Origin: Romanomermis culicivorax
Lineage: Eukaryota > Nematoda > Enoplea > Mermithida > Mermithidae
Reading direction: 5' to 3'
Assembly (NCBI GenBank): GCA_963922205.1
Contig: CAWUHX010000010.1
Coordinates: forward strand, 1,984,001-2,048,000
Length of the DNA stretch: 64,000 bases
In this document: one piece after another, positions 60,960 to 64,000 of the stretch
How positions within the stretch are numbered: the first letter of the stretch is position 1
How the letters are laid out: each line of letters opens with the position of its first letter
The notes under the pieces: model-generated
The model's database searches: none
What the model saw: the letters and a program-made list of their open reading frames with translations, nothing else
What the model was told of the DNA's origin: nothing
Program-made: the position numbers and the translations under genes

Positions 60960-61190
60960 TGGAGGGGGAAGTGCAATAGAAACTCCCCCGGAAGTCGTCG
61001 GCCATATAGCTAGCTATTGAATAATCCTCCCCAGAATTTTCCAGTCCTATAGCTGATGAACAATGTGGATTTTTGAACAAGAAAATGGTCAAAAATGTCA
61101 ATTTTCTCGGCGCTTTGCGCCATGAATACTTTTTATGCAGTTTTTTAGATTTTCTTCGTGAAAAAGCGAATTTTTTTTCTCTCAGGAACC
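60960..61190 (+). repeat. Dispersed repeat copy B
   Basis: Second copy of the family at 6563-6790: GGGGGAAGTGCAATAGAAAC, then GTCGTCGGCCAT, then TGTCAATTTTCTCGGCGC with the small inverted pair GGCGC/GCGCC. Diverged from copy A. Confidence 0.5.
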
Positions 61191-61534
61191 AACTAAAACT
61201 TTGGGGAATCGGCGAACCCCAGACGTCGTGGCTTCGTTACATATATGGCCCTATGAAGTAAAATTGTTATTAAAGGCAAAAGACTGGAACCCCAGATCTA
61301 TTCTGATTACTGTATAGTAGTATTTTAGGAGGATCGTTTTTCTGGACCACGCTGTATTTCAAAACAAAAAATTTGCCAAACCTGAGTGGTTTGGAATTTC
61401 AAGAATGAATGAAAAATGGTTTTCACAACTTAAGGGTAGGAAACTTTGATTTCTTAGCAATTCGTACTTACAGCGGCTACCCAGTGTTAAACGGTAAGTT
61501 CGGCAACTACACACTTATCAGCATCAGTTGTATA
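61191..61534. other. Spacer downstream of the membrane-protein exon
   Basis: AT-rich; would contain the 3' untranslated region of the minus-strand gene. No poly(A) hexamer was identified confidently. Confidence 0.35.
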
Positions 61535-62038
61535 TTAAAATTGATTAATCAACCTGTCGTTTGACGTCCTATTAGGATTGAGTTTGATCATTTGTTCTTC
61601 CGTTTTCCAGCCGTAGTTCATTTCTTCGTCGCCACCGTAGGATTGTCGATGCCGAGAGCCGGCCATCGCTGACCTGGTCGGCATTCCGCCCATCGTGACC
61701 GACGACGGCGCTCCGTTGGAACGACCGGCGGCGCCGTTGTTCCGCTGCCGCCTATTATTTATACACAAATATAGTCCGTACAAAAGAATGCCCACGTAAC
61801 CGGACACCGTTAAGGCTACGAAACATAGACGAATATCGTTCAAATAGAATTTTATGTCGTGCAAATCGTCGGCCAAACGTACGAATTTATGAGCTTCGCG
61901 AATCACTGTCTCCAAACTTCCCATGGCTGCTTGATCCGAAACCACTTTCAATAATTTTTGACCAGTTTTGATGGCCAACGATGGGTCGAAATTTTTTACA
62001 ACTGCCGATGGGTCGTAATCGAAGTCGGGATCGATGCT
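61535..62038 (-). CDS. Last exon of an unrecognised single-pass membrane protein
   Basis: Open minus-strand exon after the acceptor TCCTTGCAG (62039-62047), ending at TAA 61535-61537, about 167 codons. It begins with an acidic Tyr/Asp-rich stretch and continues as an amphipathic helix-rich region (HKFVRLADDLHDIKFYLNDI). One membrane segment, roughly VALTVSGYVGILLYGLYLCI, follows. Then comes a basic, Gly/Ser/Ala-rich cytoplasmic-like tail with NNRRQRNN and a Tyr-Gly motif. Codon use and composition look coding, with GC clearly higher than the flanks. I do not recognise the family. Upstream exons must lie beyond 62048 or outside the window; none could be joined. Confidence 0.65.
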   Translation of the reverse strand, partial: SIDPDFDYDPSAVVKNFDPSLAIKTGQKLLKVVSDQAAMGSLETVIREAHKFVRLADDLHDIKFYLNDIRLCFVALTVSGYVGILLYGLYLCINNRRQRNNGAAGRSNGAPSSVTMGGMPTRSAMAGSRHRQSYGGDEEMNYGWKTEEQMIKLNPNRTSNDRLINQF

Positions 62039-62047
62039 GCAAGGATA

Positions 62048-64000
62048 CAATCAGTTTTCAGAACAAATACGAAATTATGATTTTTAAACTTTGTCAGGCT
62101 TCAACTGCGTCCTATTTTTCACAACGAATTCCACGCAAAAATTATTTTTTACGCTAATTACCGTGAAAAGTATTATCCATCGTTATTTATTTTGGTTGGT
62201 CAATCAATAAAACTTGAAGAATTTACCGAGTTGTGTCACAAAATTAGTAAAAATTTGCTTTTTCATCCGCTCACTATAAGTTGCTGGAAGTATTACTACT
62301 GTGAAATCGGGGCTAAATCGATCGAATTTGGCCGAAATCAATTTACATATGATGAAGCAGTAGACGACGTTTTACATTTTCATTACACGTAAATTAGTAG
62401 ACTAATATTCGACTGCATATTTTTCTACTTTATTTGATTTCGGCATTTTACTAAGACATTCACGATTGATATGATTATACATAGAATATTTGCTTTACAG
62501 CAAAAAAGCCAATCTTTCAATAAAATTTCTGTGAAAATATAATCATAGGTTCATGAAACTTCTATCGTTAGAAATCAAATTATTCGTAAAAGAATGAATT
62601 TTTCACACTACTAATTCCACGAACGGAATTATATAGTGCATAACTATGGTAACTTCCCTGAACAAAAGTGAAAGAAGTTCAGTCAGGCACAATAAAGAGG
62701 GAAAGGATTAAGTTAATCTACTCAATGTTGTACATGAAAGATTTTTACGTTTTGAAGTCACAGAATATATATCCACTGTCTTCAGTAGATTGAAGTTGGC
62801 TACAAAAGGAACAAACTTTCCAGAAATTGACAACTTTACCATTAGCGAGTACAAAAAATTGAAGTTTCGAGTAGATTACCTACCCGGAGTGCACTACATT
62901 TCTTGATTAAAAAATAAGTATGGCATTAGCATGTGTACTCCAGGGAAAGCAAACCGCTGGAATATTTCATTAGAAAGATGCTTATGATCTAAAATATTCA
63001 CCATGATAAACCTACAAAAGAATGGAATATCTACTATGTCAAAAGCATAAATGAAAAACGTACAATGAGGAGCTAGCATTCAGCAGGCGATTTTCCGGAT
63101 GATTATTTCAAAATGAGCAGTTTTAGCAGAGTCGCCTAACTACTAGCAGAAATTACTTGTTGATCTACCAAGGACGAAAAAGTTTTACTGAAAAATTTAT
63201 GCATCGTCGATGGGCTACTTGCATTTTTGAGCTTTGACATTGAATATTTTTTCATAAAATGATTTCATTAACTTCGGATTTATTCAAGAAATTATTCATT
63301 TTTTTGTATGACACAATTTCTTTTCGTATCGCACAAAAATTTTTCATTCTTTATTCTTGAAACGTAACAGATATTGATAATGGGCAGTTCCGAGAATATT
63401 GACAAGTTAATACAACTAAATCAGTTTTCGAATGAGATGCTTACGTCATTTGATAACAGAAAAATCCATTACAAATCCAAATTCGGAGTTCTTAAAAGAC
63501 AAGATGTCTAGGTTAGTTTGTAGACTTCCGATTAAAATGTCCAGTAATAACGACCCTCCGTCCGTAAGGATTTGCCAATTATATGACTGAAATAAGCCAG
63601 CAGTTGGAATCTCATCCTTTTGATCAAAAAACGCAAAAATATCAATTGTTTCTAGAAAAAGAGAATATTTCAATAATTTTGAATTTTTGGAAGACTTTTT
63701 ACATATGAAATATTCAGAACTAATGTTGGCTAAATTTGCAATATTTTCCGCTTAATCAACTTATTATTTTTTCTCGTCGTCAGTCAAGAGAATCGCATTT
63801 CATCAACAATATGGCACGATTGAGACTGCAGATCGTTGCCTCTTCAGTCACTCCTATTCCATTCCAAGTCGAGAAATGATACTAAAAGACCAACAGATTT
63901 ATTGTCACGAGACATCTTCTAGACTGGAGAAAGAAAGAAGCAATCAAGAGAGGCTAAACTACTTCTGAGATATCGAATTACAGATTCTTGAGGGAAAATC
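62048..64000. other. Probable intron of the minus-strand gene, nothing recognised
   Basis: AT-rich sequence upstream (minus sense) of the membrane-protein exon. I scanned both strands and found only short open frames without recognisable motifs. Confidence 0.4.

Noticed and set aside
62192..62392. 66-codon plus-strand frame upstream of the membrane-protein exon
   Set aside because: Low complexity, no motif, no acceptor in the right place, and opposite strand to the only supported gene here.

Overview
The window is animal nuclear DNA. It is AT-rich, its genes have many short GT-AG introns, and it is crowded with transposons. The best host gene is a 24-exon phospholipase D of the metazoan PLD1 type (PX, PH and two HKD motifs). 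I cannot name the species; a small invertebrate is my guess.

Layout. (1) 219-13045: the PLD gene on the + strand. Its 3.4 kb intron holds two nested hAT-like non-autonomous elements, each with an 8-bp target duplication. (2) 13753-47177: a giant Mutator-like (MULE) transposon flanked by a perfect 9-bp duplication CAGAAAATT. It has about 4 kb complex inverted arms and two divergent large genes. The minus-strand gene (1266 aa) fuses a MULE DDE transposase with a SWIM finger, a PHD finger and a C19-like cysteine protease. The plus-strand gene (1154 aa) is a UPF1-type SF1 helicase. A small Arg-rich gene lies between them. Both large genes are transcribed outwards, and each runs through a roughly 311-bp tandem array in a late intron. 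The array palindrome is built from the same half-site that is repeated at the element's termini.

(3) A 9.66 kb piece of the core (21313-30972) reappears after exactly 100 N as 31073-40720, nearly identical but with homopolymer indels. I read this as an unresolved haplotype join in the assembly, so the real element is probably about 23.7 kb. (4) 48257-57797: a very young Ty3/Gypsy LTR retrotransposon with apparently identical 887-bp LTRs and one intact 2472-codon ORF. An envelope-like membrane glycoprotein sits between Gag and protease, an unusual order. (5) 57802-64000: mostly featureless DNA with one dispersed repeat copy and the last exon of an unrecognised single-pass membrane protein gene on the minus strand.

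The most likely undescribed system is the giant MULE: a transposase-protease fusion, a co-encoded helicase, intronic palindrome arrays matching the ends, TATA-bearing sub-terminal cassettes, and a CAGCTAC word that I find only on the sense strand of each gene. Exon models were joined by eye. Three support themselves because the summed exon lengths are exact multiples of three: PLD 3624 nt, transposase 3801 nt, helicase 3465 nt.
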